A stretch of 6,216 nucleotides of DNA from contig JBFXAN010000266.1 in assembly GCA_050184225.1 (NCBI GenBank), positions 1 to 6,216 of the forward strand, in the 5' to 3' direction. Below, piece after piece: positions 6,010 to 6,216 of this stretch. How positions within the stretch are numbered: position 1 is the stretch's first letter; each line of letters starts with the position of its first letter. Under the pieces are notes generated by a model that had not been told where the DNA came from, did not search any database, and worked only from the letters and a program-made list of their open reading frames with translations. The DNA is from JBFXAN01 sp050184225. GTDB lineage: Bacteria; Chloroflexota; Dehalococcoidia; CAUJGQ01. Position numbers and translations under genes: made by a program.

Positions 6010-6064
6010 TGCTCTTAGCGTACAAGGAGTTGGGGGTCGGGAGTAGTGAGAGGGGCCGTTGGCG

Positions 6065-6092
6065 ACGATATACTGGCAACACGAGTCGGCAA
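6065..6092 (-). promoter_or_regulatory. Candidate lepA promoter
   Basis: On the minus strand TTGCCG (6092-6087) and TATCGT (6070-6065) are separated by 16 nt, giving a start near 6058 and a leader of about 50 nt before the lepA ATG. Matches are partial. It overlaps TATACT at 6069-6074 on the plus strand, a -10-like box for the divergent gene, for which I see no good -35. Confidence 0.3.
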
Positions 6093-6105
6093 TTGGAGAG
6101 AGGCG

Positions 6106-6216
6106 ATGAATATGGCGGCGAAACCGGGGGCGAGCGCGGCAATCTCGCCAGTGCCCGGCATCATTTACTCTCCGATCGAACAACGGGCGCGTCTGGCTGG
6201 GACGGGGATCGACGTG
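6106..6216 (+). CDS. Start of a plus-strand gene, DUF433-like N-terminus, truncated by the window edge
   Basis: ATG at 6106 opens 37 codons that remain open to the last base. GGAGAGAGG (6095-6103) directly upstream is a strong ribosome-binding site, and TATACT at 6069-6074 is a plausible -10 box about 30 nt upstream. The product starts MNMAAKPGAS and continues PGIIYSPIEQRARLAGTGID. The pattern of a proline-glycine-isoleucine, then R-x-x-L-A-G-T-G-I-x-V, recalls the opening of DUF433 (PF04255) proteins, small winged-helix-like proteins often paired with PIN-type toxins as VapB45-like antitoxins. Only the beginning is visible, so both family and length are uncertain; a real coding start is much more secure than the family. 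It is divergent from lepA with 96 bp between start codons. Confidence 0.6.
   Translation, partial: MNMAAKPGASAAISPVPGIIYSPIEQRARLAGTGIDV

Noticed and set aside
6010..6183. N-terminal extension of LepA upstream of ATG 6009
   Set aside because: The 58 extra residues are not family-like, and LepA proteins begin at the M-x-x-x-x-I-R-N-F motif encoded from 6009.
1..6216. CRISPR array, tRNA, insertion sequence or phage genes
   Set aside because: No regularly spaced repeats, no cloverleaf with TTCGA arm, and no transposase or integrase motifs were found.

Overview
The window is GC-rich bacterial chromosome with strong GC preference at third codon positions, GTG starts and short intergenic gaps. 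The full-length Bacillus-type SRP RNA with an Alu domain, the wording of RsmA (FSQPRKQLHN) and the eukaryote-like UDP-sugar pyrophosphorylase fit a high-GC Chloroflexota genome, perhaps of the Thermomicrobia (Sphaerobacter/Nitrolancea) type. That placement is inference; no rRNA or other phylogenetic marker is present to settle it.

Layout. (1) Bases 1-720, minus: the N-terminal 240 codons of the 16S rRNA dimethyltransferase RsmA/KsgA, running off the left edge. (2) Bases about 735-1088, minus: a complete transcription unit for the SRP RNA, with a sigma-70-like promoter (TTGACC, 17 bp, TACACT), an RNA of about 267 nt and a strong rho-independent terminator whose U-tract ends only 14 nt before the rsmA start codon. 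(3) Bases about 1211-3727, plus: a two-gene operon, made of an unrecognised protein of about 459 residues (Rossmann-like front, short coiled coil, nuclease-fold-like rear) and, 3 nt after its stop, a UDPGP-family nucleotidyltransferase. (4) Bases 3728-3773: a convergent junction holding a 9-bp hairpin. (5) Bases 3774-6009, minus: lepA (elongation factor 4) followed 79 nt downstream by a small ABM-fold protein. (6) Bases 6010-6216: a divergent promoter region and the first 37 codons of a plus-strand gene with a DUF433-like N-terminus.

Functionally, the minus-strand genes are mostly translation housekeeping (SRP RNA for membrane targeting, RsmA for 30S maturation, LepA for ribosome function). 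The plus-strand pair combines UDP-sugar synthesis with a protein of unknown role. No mobile element, CRISPR array, tRNA or prophage signature was seen. The least explained items are the protein at 1211-2590, the URRC-type tetraloop of the SRP RNA, and the tight fit between the SRP terminator and rsmA.
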